Assembly (NCBI RefSeq): GCF_014698795.1
Contig: NZ_JACJTR010000001.1
Span: 124,001-188,000 of the forward strand
From: Nostoc sp. FACHB-892
Lineage (GTDB): Bacteria; Cyanobacteriota; Cyanobacteriia; Cyanobacteriales; Nostocaceae
Reading direction: 5' to 3'
Length of the DNA: 64,000 bases
Position numbers and translations under genes: made by a program. Below, piece by piece: positions 54,990 through 63,206 of the stretch. The notes beneath the pieces are model-generated. The model was not told the DNA's origin, did not search any database, and worked only from the letters and a program-made list of their open reading frames with translations. The number at the start of each line of letters is the position of its first letter. Within the stretch, counting starts at the first letter, position 1.

Positions 54990-55724
54990 TTAAAGAGGCT
55001 TTTGAGTAGGTATACCAATAGCACGAGGAAACTGAACTGGTGTGATGGCTACCTTACGCAAATACACACAGTGCCGGATGCTGTGAGTTAGGGGTGTTGT
55101 AAATTGTTCGATTGATTCAATAATGCCACCTAACTGGTTCACAGCATTTTGCAAAGCTGTTGTTTCATCTTCTGTCCAATTACCGCGATAAATTATGGCT
55201 AAACCTCCCTGTTTGAGCAGTGGTAGGGTATATTCTGCACAGACAGAGGCTGCACCTACAGCGCGGATCAATGCAATATCGTAAGCTAGTCGATGCTGGG
55301 GGTGCTGACCGATTTCTTCAGCTCTACCAACAAGAGTTTTGGCATTAATAAGAGCAAGTTCAGCTAGTATATTGTCGAGAAAAGCGATTTTTTTCCGAGT
55401 GGAATCGAGAAGGGTAATTGTGCAATTAGGTACAGTAATTGTCACTGGAACACCCGGAAAACCTGCACCTGTACCAATATCGATTAGAGCAGGGGAAGTA
55501 GGGGACAAACTTGCTGATAACAGGGGTGCAATTCCTCGCAGAGAATCCCAGAGATGTTTTTCCCAAAACTCTTGGGGATCAGTGATGCGAGTTAAATTTA
55601 GTTGACGGTTACCTTTTAGGATTAACTCATAAAGCCTTTGGAATTGTGCTTGCTGTTGAACAGTTGGTTGCCAATTCAGAGTTTGCTGCCATATTTCTGC
55701 CATTTCAGGCAATAAGTTTGTCAT
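54990..55724 (-). CDS. rsmG: 16S rRNA (guanine-527-N7)-methyltransferase
   Basis: A 244-residue GidB/RsmG enzyme. LNLTRITDPQEFWEKHLWDSL, the SAM motif LIDIGTGAGFPGVP, ITLLDSTRKKIAFLD and IALIRAVGAASVCAEYTLP match the family. It modifies G527 of 16S rRNA. Starts after an STRR tract; downstream end convergent with sodA. Confidence 0.95.
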   Translation of the reverse strand: MTNLLPEMAEIWQQTLNWQPTVQQQAQFQRLYELILKGNRQLNLTRITDPQEFWEKHLWDSLRGIAPLLSASLSPTSPALIDIGTGAGFPGVPVTITVPNCTITLLDSTRKKIAFLDNILAELALINAKTLVGRAEEIGQHPQHRLAYDIALIRAVGAASVCAEYTLPLLKQGGLAIIYRGNWTEDETTALQNAVNQLGGIIESIEQFTTPLTHSIRHCVYLRKVAITPVQFPRAIGIPTQKPL

Positions 55725-55819
55725 TAGTCATTTGTCATTAGTCATTTGTCATTAGGTATGAGATATGGGGCATAGTTTTTCTCTTTGTCCCCTTGTCCCC
55801 TTGTCCCCCTGCTCTCTTC
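55725..55819. repeat. STRR tract between rsmG and the ABC ATPase gene
   Basis: Three TGTCATTAGTCATT units followed by CCCCTTG/CCCCTTGT heptamers. The same repeats lie at 15,565-15,620. Confidence 0.65.
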
Positions 55820-56494
55820 TCACACCGTTGGTAGAGGTTCTTTAACTTTGGCTTCTAGTGTTTTTGGGTCTACTGATTGTAGTTCACCGTGGTTGAGTGT
55901 CCAGCAACGGTCTGCGATCGCTAACATATCCCCAGCATCGTGTGTCACTACTAACAGTGTCCAATCTTGTTTCAGTTTCGCTAATAAATTTACCAGTTGC
56001 CGACGCATTGACCAATCCAAACCAGCTGTGGGTTCATCCAATAACAGTAAATTTGGTTGGCGAATCAATTGCACTGCTAAAGCTAAACGTCGTTGCTGAC
56101 CACCACTCAAAGCATGGGGAGCGGCAGAGAGCGATAAATGCTCTAATCCCACCTCACTCAGGGCTTGTCTGACTCGTTCTGACCCTAACTCAGGATGTCC
56201 TAAACGTAATTCCTCTAAAATCGAACCACCGCAAAAGTGCCGTTCTGGAAACTGAAATACCAATCCAGCTAATTGCTGTAACTGTTCGGCGATGAGTTGT
56301 TGTTCCCGCCAAAAGAGTGCGCCGGTAGTGGGTTCGGCTAGTCCCGACAAAATTTCTAGTAAGGTACTTTTTCCTGAGCCACTTGGACCAATAATCAGAC
56401 CTAGCTGCTGGGGTGCTAATTCCAAGTTGATCGATTTGAGAATTGCTGTTGGGCAAGCTGTGGGGTGATAAATTATATCTCGGAGATAGAGCAT
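55820..56494 (-). CDS. ECF/CbiO-like ABC ATPase
   Basis: A 224-residue soluble ATPase: Walker A GPSGSGKST, the Q-loop segment LVFQFPERHFCGGSI typical of energy-coupling-factor ATPases (FQxPExQ-like), signature LSGGQQRRLALAVQL and Walker B LLLLDEPTAGLD. The partner transmembrane and substrate-binding components are not encoded nearby. The last residues (KEPLPTV) come close to a repeat tract. Confidence 0.85.
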   Translation of the reverse strand: MLYLRDIIYHPTACPTAILKSINLELAPQQLGLIIGPSGSGKSTLLEILSGLAEPTTGALFWREQQLIAEQLQQLAGLVFQFPERHFCGGSILEELRLGHPELGSERVRQALSEVGLEHLSLSAAPHALSGGQQRRLALAVQLIRQPNLLLLDEPTAGLDWSMRRQLVNLLAKLKQDWTLLVVTHDAGDMLAIADRCWTLNHGELQSVDPKTLEAKVKEPLPTV

Positions 56495-56811
56495 TTGTTA
56501 AAATTACCAAAAAGTCAGCAAGTTACTGATTAGCTACACTGAGAGCATCTAAAAAATTCTGGAAAAATTTCTAGTGCATTACCTGCCTTAACACCTTAAT
56601 TTAGCAGCAAGAACCATCCATGTTTTTCTCCATTGTGGCAGACTCACCTTAAACAATGGCTATGACCAGCCTGGGAACATGGAAAAATTACCGAAGTCAA
56701 ACTTTATATAAAAAAATTCTGGTTGAAGCAGAGGCAAGTTAAAATTAACCATTTTTTGCATTCTAGGTAACACATACAACTATTTCAACCGCAAATATTC
56801 TGAGGGTTAAA
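56495..56811. promoter_or_regulatory. divergent upstream region with a nested stem-loop
   Basis: Between the ABC ATPase (-) and the TPR gene (+). CCATGTT (56,618-56,624) pairs with AACATGG (56,676-56,682), and inside it CCATTGT (56,630-56,636) pairs with ACAATGG (56,653-56,659). The two-level hairpin could be part of a leader or a small RNA. No known riboswitch recognised. Confidence 0.4.
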
Positions 56812-57765
56812 ATGATTAAAAGGTTTTCTTCGCCTCGATTAGTAGTGTCTGCTAAACTCACTACCCTTACTCAAACTACTTTCGCTGCGATCGCCTTTGG
56901 CGTTGCCCCTTGGGCAATCGCACTTAATCTGTGGATAAGCCCCTCCTTAGCTGGCGATCCATTCCGTAATAGCGAACCTCATCAAATTGGCGACCAAACA
57001 GAAGCCGCTTTTAAAGCGATTTTCCAACAGGGCAACTATCCAGCAGCAGAGCGTTATCTGGAACAAGCGATATCTAAGGAGCCAAATGAACCTTTAGCTT
57101 ATGCCATGAAAGCATCTTTGGCATACGGAAATAAGGATTGGGCTAAACTAGACACCTACAGTCAGAAAACTCTAGAAACTGGACAAAAGCTGATTTCTAG
57201 CGATCCATTACGTGGTAATTTATACACTGCCGTTGGTCATTTTTTAGAAGGTGCAGTAATTCTCACCCGTGAGGGTACAGTCAACGGTGTGCCGCAAGCT
57301 TTTGGTCGGTTACGGCAAGTTTATGAGTATTTAGATAAAGCCGAAGCAATTTCTGCCAACGATCCAGAACTGAATTTAATCAAGGGTTATATGGATTTAC
57401 TATTGGCGGTTAATTTGCCTTTTGCTAGTCCAGATCAGGCAATTGGACGCTTAGAAAAAAATGCTGCTCCTGGGTATCTTGTAGATCGGGGTATTGCTCT
57501 TGCTTACCGGGATTTAAAAAAATATCCACAGGCACTAGAATATGTCAACCGGGCGCTCAAAACCACATCAGATAATCCAGAAATTTATTATCTCAAAGCT
57601 CAAATCCTAAAAAACCTGGGGCAAAAAGAAAAAAGCCAGCAGATGATTCAAGAAGCGATCGCTAATTTTGACAAAGCATTGACTAAGAAATCTCAACTCC
57701 CAAGCGATTTAGTCAAACAAATTGAGCGTGAACGCAGCAATGCTGTTACCCTGAAGAATCCTTAG
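56812..57765 (+). CDS. TPR-repeat protein (Sll0314/Alr1548-like), exported
   Basis: A 317-residue protein with an N-terminal hydrophobic segment (about 23-48, ending ISPSLAGDP) that is probably a signal peptide or anchor. TPR-like units follow: GNYPAAERYLEQAISKEPNEPLAYAMKA, YLDKAEAISANDPELNLIKGY, and YPQALEYVNRALKTTSDNPEIYYLKA. Cyanobacterial family with no proven function, probably a periplasmic or thylakoid-associated scaffold. Confidence 0.75.
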   Translation: MIKRFSSPRLVVSAKLTTLTQTTFAAIAFGVAPWAIALNLWISPSLAGDPFRNSEPHQIGDQTEAAFKAIFQQGNYPAAERYLEQAISKEPNEPLAYAMKASLAYGNKDWAKLDTYSQKTLETGQKLISSDPLRGNLYTAVGHFLEGAVILTREGTVNGVPQAFGRLRQVYEYLDKAEAISANDPELNLIKGYMDLLLAVNLPFASPDQAIGRLEKNAAPGYLVDRGIALAYRDLKKYPQALEYVNRALKTTSDNPEIYYLKAQILKNLGQKEKSQQMIQEAIANFDKALTKKSQLPSDLVKQIERERSNAVTLKNP

Positions 57766-57846
57766 TCCCCATTTCTGATTCCCCACTCCCCACTCCCTAC
57801 TTTGATATGCTTATTTGCAGAACAGTAATTGAGATACTAGACCAAA
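57766..57846. repeat. CCCCACT STRR tract
   Basis: CCCCACTCCCCACTCCCTAC, the heptamer also found inside the LpxB-like gene, separates the TPR and DUF3531 genes. Confidence 0.55.
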
Positions 57847-58299
57847 ATGGAGATTCAGTTCCGCGAAATTAATCCTTTTGATATGTGGATTTGGCTGAAA
57901 TTCAGCACAAATCCTTCTGCGCGTGAAAAGCAGTATGTAGAAGAAGTTTTCAATTCCTGGTTTTATCTAGGTAAATTGGGTGCATTTAATGCAGAGAATC
58001 TCCAGGTGCAGGACACTGGACTCGATATCAGCTACATGAATTATGATGAGCAAGGGTATGACAAAAGCTTGCTAGCACTGATGCACAATATCGGTGAGTT
58101 TGAATATGAGGGTCAGTGGGGACGTTGTTGGTTTGATTTAGGAACCAGTGATGCGATCGCCCTAGATATTTTAATCAACGCCCTCACCCAGCTAAGTCAG
58201 GAATATGTGACCATTGAACAATTGTACATCGGTGGGGAAAATCCAGATTGGCCTATTGAGGATAGCGAAAGTCGTCCTCACTCTATTTACGATAATTAG
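57847..58299 (+). CDS. DUF3531 family protein
   Basis: A 150-residue protein with the conserved start MEIQFREINPFDMWIWLKF, FNSWFYLGKLGAFNAENLQ, and MNYDEQGYDKSLLALMHNIGEFEYEGQWGRCWFDLGTSDA. DUF3531 is found in cyanobacteria and plastids; its function is not known. The NUDIX gene starts 8 bases after its stop, suggesting an operon. Confidence 0.82.
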   Translation: MEIQFREINPFDMWIWLKFSTNPSAREKQYVEEVFNSWFYLGKLGAFNAENLQVQDTGLDISYMNYDEQGYDKSLLALMHNIGEFEYEGQWGRCWFDLGTSDAIALDILINALTQLSQEYVTIEQLYIGGENPDWPIEDSESRPHSIYDN

Positions 58300-58307
58300 T
58301 TACAAAA

Positions 58308-58739
58308 ATGAATAAAGCAGGCGAAATTCGGGTAATAGTCTTGGCGCTAATTCGGGATGGCGAACGCATATTTGTTTCTGAAGGCTACGATCCCGTAAAG
58401 CAAGAAACATTTTATCGTGCTTTAGGCGGTGGTGTTGATTTTGGCGAAACCAGTCGCGCCGCCTTAGAACGAGAGTTTCAAGAGGAAATTCAGGCAGACT
58501 TAACGAATATTAAATATCTAGGTTGTATAGAAAACCTATTTACATTTAATGGTAGGCAAGGTCATGAAATTATTCAGCTTTATCAATGTGACTTTGCTGA
58601 TTCAAAATTTTATCAACTGGAAAGTTTAATTTTTTCTGAATCACCACATCATAAACATAGAGCTTTATGGATAGATATCTCTCGCTTAAAATCTGGGGAA
58701 TTACGATTAGTACCTGAAGTCTTTTTTGAATATTTATAA
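58308..58739 (+). CDS. NUDIX hydrolase
   Basis: A 143-residue protein with a Nudix box: GGGVDFGETSRAALEREFQE followed by EI (G-x5-E-x7-RE-x2-EE-like). It hydrolyses nucleoside-diphosphate derivatives; the substrate is not predictable from sequence. Lies directly after DUF3531. Confidence 0.88.
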   Translation: MNKAGEIRVIVLALIRDGERIFVSEGYDPVKQETFYRALGGGVDFGETSRAALEREFQEEIQADLTNIKYLGCIENLFTFNGRQGHEIIQLYQCDFADSKFYQLESLIFSESPHHKHRALWIDISRLKSGELRLVPEVFFEYL

Positions 58740-58802
58740 AGAATATGGAAGTTTACTAAGATTACTTTGCTGTTAATTATGTTACTGCACTTAGCCACTA
58801 AT

Positions 58803-59042
58803 CTAAGTTAATTCTGCTTTAGATTCCGCCACCCTTCTTGCACGGTATTCAGCGATTGCCTCGGCTGCAAATTTGGCAAGCATATCTGGAGAACGGGCAA
58901 AAGCTTCATCTCAAAGGTGTTCATCTTCTAGTTCTGCCAAAATCATCGCTGCGATGCCTGCGCCGGGCTACGCCTACGCATCTTGTTCATTGGCAGGCAA
59001 ATTTTTGAGTTTGGCGATCACTTGTTCAAGTAGCTCTGTCAT
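58803..59042 (-). pseudogene. antitoxin-like gene killed by a repeat inserted in a HIP1 site
   Basis: The frame from ATG 59,042 reads MTELLEQVIAKLKNLPANEQDA, then stops, then IAAMILAELEDEHL, stop, DEAFARSPDMLAKFAAEAIAEYRA to TAG 58,803-58,805. The family (small antitoxin-like proteins starting MTELLEQAIAKI.LP..QQDAIAAM) shows that 21 extra bases at 58,956-58,976 interrupt what would be GCGATCGC (GCGAT and CGC remain on either side). They add two in-frame stops without shifting the frame. A second stop (TGA, 58,911-58,913) probably replaces Trp. Confidence 0.7.
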
Positions 59043-59229
59043 AGCTGTTAATCGTTACGAAAGCCATACTATAAATTATCTCTGCTTGCACTTTGTTGGG
59101 GTTGTTAGGGTGCGATCGCCACTTGGGCGTTTATGCCTGGACTTAACCTAAAAGAATACCGGACTATTAACACCAGTCCAATGGGCGGAACAAGGGGAGC
59201 TAGAGTGGCTAGTCAACCCTGAAGAATTA

Positions 59230-59406
59230 TTAAAAGTCTACTCTGATGCGATAACGATTTTCACCATTTTTTAATTTGCCGACACCATCAGAGCGAGGAT
59301 CAAGAGCTAATTGTTGAATTTTGCTTTATAACCTTTCCTGAATATCTACGGGTAACTTTTTGAGTTGTTTAGATGCACTTTTGGAAACTTATACTCGGTA
59401 GATCAT
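59230..59406 (-). pseudogene. relE: RelE-type toxin gene, degraded
   Basis: In frame from ATG 59,406: MIYRV-stop-VSKSASKQLKKLPVDIQERL-stop-SKIQQLALDPRSDGVGKLKNGENRYRIRV, then the similarity ends. Family members read YRVEISKSA and ERLLSKI, so stops at 59,389-59,391 and about 20 codons later replace sense codons. The C-terminal half (YRVIYEI-type strand with catalytic residues) is missing. The start overlaps the antitoxin stop (ATGA), so this was a coupled pair. Confidence 0.8.
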
Positions 59407-59615
59407 GCAGTTTTTTGCTGATGTTCTGACCAAGTTAGAGTGCCATTTTCTACGATATCTTTTAATCCCTCTTCAAAATCTCTTTCGTCTGCCTCGTCTT
59501 CTTGTTTGCGGATTTTCAACAGTGATAAAATCTCTTGTAAGGTATCGTCATAAGCCAGTTCTAATTGTTCATTAATAACCTTGATTAACGCTTGTCTTTT
59601 AGTTGTAGTTTCCAT
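59403..59615 (-). CDS. RelB/ParD-like antitoxin with decayed partner
   Basis: A 70-residue helical, acidic protein (TTTKRQALIKVINEQLELAY, LQEILSLLKIRKQEDEADE, LTWSEHQQKTA). Its stop overlaps the start of the RelE-like pseudogene. The frame is intact, so an antitoxin without a working toxin remains. Confidence 0.65.
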   Translation of the reverse strand: METTTKRQALIKVINEQLELAYDDTLQEILSLLKIRKQEDEADERDFEEGLKDIVENGTLTWSEHQQKTA

Positions 59616-59661
59616 GTTTCTACTTTTTTAACTGCTCGTCACTGTCTAGATTTTGAACATC

Positions 59662-59799
59662 TTATTTTACTCTAATATCACTCGCTTGAAGTACCAGTAC
59701 TTTTAATACCTGACAACCAGTGAACAGCCAGAGAATGCTACATGGGCGACCACCACCTTGTTTGGGCTTAACTGTAATTCTTCTAAGTAAGTCTGGCAT
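59662..59799 (-). pseudogene. DUF433 gene fragment
   Basis: MPDLLRRITVKPKQGGGRPC (59,740-59,799) matches the DUF433 signature RITV.P...GGRPCI. It is then followed by unrelated residues and a stop at 59,662-59,664, instead of the RGMRIRV helix. DUF433 proteins are antitoxin-like HTH proteins, so this is another TA-type remnant. Confidence 0.5.
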
Positions 59800-59833
59800 A
59801 GGTTTCCAGTTGATGACTAATCTTTTTATTCCA

Positions 59834-60158
59834 ATCAAACAATAGCCACCTATGGAATCGCACCTTGCATTCTCCCGAAAGCATCAATCAAATTTTGCAA
59901 CTGTTGATCTGCTTTAAAAACTTCTAACCCGCGCACCGTCACTTTACCAGGAGAATACACAAAGCGCGTCTTCAGATTGTCTGGTAAGTTCGCCGCCAAC
60001 AAATTCCAAGCGGGTTCCTCCATTGCTGTTTCTAAAACAACGTGCTGCTTGTTTTCTGGTTTAATCCGGCTAAATCCGAGTTTTTTTGCTAGCTGTTTGA
60101 GTTCCATGACTCGCAAAAGTTGATTTGCAGGGACTGGTAAACTACCATAGCGATCGCT
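59834..60158 (-). pseudogene. mfd: duplicate of the mfd 3' end
   Basis: These 325 bases match 63,206-63,530 over the same length without gaps. They encode [20 protein letters not shown] ... [19 protein letters not shown] and [15 protein letters not shown] sequence, then TAG where the true gene has GAG. By eye about nine in ten bases agree, and most changes are silent, so the copy is old or was acquired from a relative. Homology ends exactly at AGCGATCGCT on the right. No start of its own is expected. Confidence 0.9.
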
Positions 60159-60707
60159 AATAGCATTTCACGAAAAAAATGATGAAGACAATTACCCTTA
60201 CGAGGAAGCAAGCTCCACCTTGATCTCGTAAAGAAGGCATTGCTGACAAAAAATATTTACAGAAACTTCATCAAATCCTTGCACAAAGCGGTTTCATTCC
60301 CATATCACTCTGGAAATTAACAGGATTCCATCATCATACTTCCGTAATTTTTGATTTTTTTGTAAAAAAAGTACTAATTTCTGGGTATTTACTGATATCG
60401 ATCACTATTTATAAAGGTTACTTTTAACTAAGTTCACAAAGCTCAGTGACATCGATTACAAGAGGTTCGACTAAGTTGTTACATTAGCCCCCTTAAATTA
60501 AAGGGTAAATCTACTAAAGTTTCAACCAATTCAATTTTGAACACTCTAACTTTAAGTTCTCAGTTCTCAGTGAGGGATGGATTTTACTATGCCGATTTGG
60601 CAACCTCCTGACCTAAGACAACCAAAAAAGTTTAAAGGAATTACTATGCTAATTTATTGCTTATCGTATCGAATATAGCAGATAGTAAAGCTGGTTTCCC
60701 AAGAACA

Positions 60708-60736
60708 GCGATGTCTACGAAGGGTTACGCCTACGC
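60708..60736. repeat. GCGATGTCTACGAAGGGTTACG dispersed repeat
   Basis: GCGATGTCTACGAAGGGTTA then CGCCTACGC; the reverse complement occurs at 9840-9864 beside the HIP1 repeats. It belongs to the same loose family as the piece inserted at 58,956-58,976. Confidence 0.65.
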
Positions 60737-60796
60737 GACTGCTACAGATGAAAATACGAGTATTGAACTCCAGTTTTGGTAACCATAGAGTGTCGA

Positions 60797-60956
60797 AGAG
60801 GTTGTTTGAAAAGTGTTTCACTGTGAGTTTAGACACTTTCAGATCCCCCCTAGTCTTAAAAAAGGGGGAACCGGAATTAAAGCCCCCCTTTTTAAGGGGG
60901 GTTGGGGGGATCGATAACGTTTTGCTACCAACGAAAGGACTTTTAAAACATCCTCT
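60797..60956. mobile_element. MITE-like element, copy 2
   Basis: Left end AGAGGTTGTTTGAAAAG (60,797-60,813) is identical to that of copy 1; right end CTTTTAAAACATCCTCT (60,940-60,956) pairs at 15 of 17 positions. The interior, unlike copy 1, is the GATCCCCCC/GGGGGGATC palindrome related to 49,501-49,576. Confidence 0.6.
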
Positions 60957-61301
60957 AACAACAAACGCAGAGAAGACAGTAAATGTCTCCGGTTTTGCGC
61001 TGCCTTGTGTACGTGCAAATCGTCCGATCATCTTCAATAAAATACTGACGATTAACGGTATCGACATCCCTAGTTTAACCATCAACGATTAACAAAAAAA
61101 TTTTAATTTGATAATAAAGTTTCTAAAAACGATGCGATTTAAAGTCGCGATCGCCACCGGAAAGGGCGGGTACGCCATCGGACAACTGCGACTATCTTGA
61201 AAAGTCCAGACAGATGACCAATCCAAATAACTACTTAACAACTTTCCTCAGTTGTTAAGAGCGTATTACCAAATCCTCTAACATAAATTCGGAGTAAAAC
61301 A

Positions 61302-63110
61302 ATGGCTGGCAAAACATACTACGTTTCTGGAACAGGTGATGATAAAAATGATGGCTTGAACGAGAAAGCCGCATTTCGCACCCTCCAAAAAGCCGCAGAT
61401 TTGGTAGCCGCAGGTGATACCGTCTATGTGATGAATGGTAATTACACAAATATTTACGCTCATATCCTGAGTATTTCAGATAAGCATGGTAGCGCTAAGG
61501 AGCCGATCACATTTACTGCTTATCCTGGGCACAAACCTATTTTAGAAGCACAGAAAAACAATTGGAATGCAATCTCAGTTACAGGTTCTTCTTACGTAGT
61601 AATTGAAGGGCTAACCCTGGTGGGAGTACGAGATGAAATTACATTAAAATATGCGCTCCAGGAAAAAAATAATTTGAATAACCCAGCGACATCTGGAAAC
61701 GGTATTAGCGTTACATACATTGATGGCGACCAAAAGCAGCGTTCACATCACATCACAATTAATAATAACAACGTTTCTAAGTTTCCAGGAGGTGGAATTA
61801 CAACAATTGAAGCAGACTACATTACAGTAAAAAACAATGTTGTTTCTGGGAATGCTTGGTACTCACCTTTTGGAACCCAAGGAATTACAATGCTTAAGCT
61901 TTGGAACTCTGATGACAACGTCAAAGATTACAAAGTAATTATTCAAGGCAACACCTCTTTTGATAATAAAGAATTAGTTCCTTGGGCTGCAACAGGAAAA
62001 ATAACAGAAGGTCATGGAATAATGTTTGATACTTCTTATATTGAAAAAGTTGCATACCACGGCAAAGCCTTAATCAGTAATAACTTAATTTACAACAATG
62101 GTGGCGCAGGTATTCAGATTTACAAAGGAGAAAATCCTATAGACATTGTTAATAATACAACTTACAAAAATTCACAAATCCTCTCAAGCGCAGAAATTTT
62201 CCTCAACAGTAGTAAAAATATTCGGGTTGATAACAATATTATGTATGCAACCGACGGAAAGTCCGCCACTTCTATTTCTCATTCTAGTAATACTTCATTT
62301 GACAACAACTTTGCTTACAACGGAGTTTTTAAAGGCACAGGCTCAGGAAATATTTTAGACAAAGACCCATTGTTTGTTGATGCAGCGAATGGTGACTTTA
62401 GGCTCAAATCTGGAAGTCCAGTGATTGATGCTGGTTCCAATGCTTTCAATAGCATCACTAACAATACTCCCCTAGATGGCGATGGCAACGGCAGTGTATT
62501 GATTGACATTGATGCAGATGAAGTTTCCACCAATAAGACTCCTGTCCCCGAAATTCAAGTTCTCAATAGCACTGACAGTTCTGAGTACTTAAAAGGGAAT
62601 GCCCCAGCCAACAAGATTTATGAGTTTGAGGGTCAAGACACCATCGTAGGTAATCTAGGAAATGACCAACTTTGGGGAAGCAACGGAAACGATACTCTCT
62701 GGGGCAATGAAGGTGATGACCAACTCTATGGCGATAGCGGCAATGATCAGCTTTTGAGTGATAACGCTAATGATACGCTGTTTGGTGGTATCGGCGATGA
62801 CCAACTATTAAAGGGCACAGGCAATGACTGGCTTGATGGGGGCAATGACGAAGATATACTTACAGGGGGTTCTGGCACCGACACCTTTGTATTGGCTTTA
62901 GGTGAGGGCACGGACACTATTACTAATTTTGAAGTGGGTAAGGACAAGTTTGCGTTGTCAGGAGGTCTTAAGTTTGGTCAATTGTTGATACAGCAACAAG
63001 GAAGTCAAGCCTTGGTTATGGATAGTTCTGACAATCAAGTGTTAGCGAAGTTGGATAATGTCACTGCAAGTATACTTTCGGCTCAACCTTCCTCTTTTAT
63101 CACTATTTAG
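61302..63110 (+). CDS. secreted right-handed beta-helix protein with RTX calcium-binding repeats
   Basis: A 602-residue protein with GGAGT seven bases before its ATG and no N-terminal signal peptide, as expected for type I secretion. Residues 1-400: YYVSGTGDDKNDGLNEKAAF, FRTLQKAADLVAAGDTVYV and many NN/NI turns (ITINNNNVSKF, VIIQGNTSFDN), a parallel beta-helix of the pectate-lyase/DUF1565 type. Residues about 450-530: six or so GGxGxDxLx-like nonapeptides (GNLGNDQLWG, GDSGNDQL, GGIGDDQLL, GGSGTDTFVL). The C-terminus carries the export signal. May bind or cleave extracellular polysaccharide. Confidence 0.82.
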   Translation: MAGKTYYVSGTGDDKNDGLNEKAAFRTLQKAADLVAAGDTVYVMNGNYTNIYAHILSISDKHGSAKEPITFTAYPGHKPILEAQKNNWNAISVTGSSYVVIEGLTLVGVRDEITLKYALQEKNNLNNPATSGNGISVTYIDGDQKQRSHHITINNNNVSKFPGGGITTIEADYITVKNNVVSGNAWYSPFGTQGITMLKLWNSDDNVKDYKVIIQGNTSFDNKELVPWAATGKITEGHGIMFDTSYIEKVAYHGKALISNNLIYNNGGAGIQIYKGENPIDIVNNTTYKNSQILSSAEIFLNSSKNIRVDNNIMYATDGKSATSISHSSNTSFDNNFAYNGVFKGTGSGNILDKDPLFVDAANGDFRLKSGSPVIDAGSNAFNSITNNTPLDGDGNGSVLIDIDADEVSTNKTPVPEIQVLNSTDSSEYLKGNAPANKIYEFEGQDTIVGNLGNDQLWGSNGNDTLWGNEGDDQLYGDSGNDQLLSDNANDTLFGGIGDDQLLKGTGNDWLDGGNDEDILTGGSGTDTFVLALGEGTDTITNFEVGKDKFALSGGLKFGQLLIQQQGSQALVMDSSDNQVLAKLDNVTASILSAQPSSFITI

Positions 63111-63206
63111 TTGTAGTTTTTCACTCTCCTCTCTAAAAAAAGAATTTGATTCTGGTTATTCTGTGTAAGTTTGGTTCTAAATTGGTAGAAACTTGAGCAA
63201 AACTGA

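Larger units (their letters stand above)
60159..61301. other. non-coding stretch between the mfd duplicate and the RTX gene
   Basis: No gene supported. It holds the repeat at 60,708-60,736 (inverse of 9840-9864), the MITE-like element at 60,797-60,956, and AT-rich DNA. A 27-codon frame at 60,589 (MPIWQPPDLRQPKKFKGITM) has a protein-like composition but no family. Frames at 60,654-61,092 cross the MITE and are not genes. Confidence 0.5.

Noticed and set aside
58873-59151. 92-codon forward frame
   Set aside because: Lies opposite the antitoxin-like pseudogene and crosses the inserted repeat; the minus-strand reading has family resemblance instead.
60654-61092. Overlapping frames of 143 and 114 codons
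   Set aside because: They cross the MITE-like element and its palindrome, which explains their openness.
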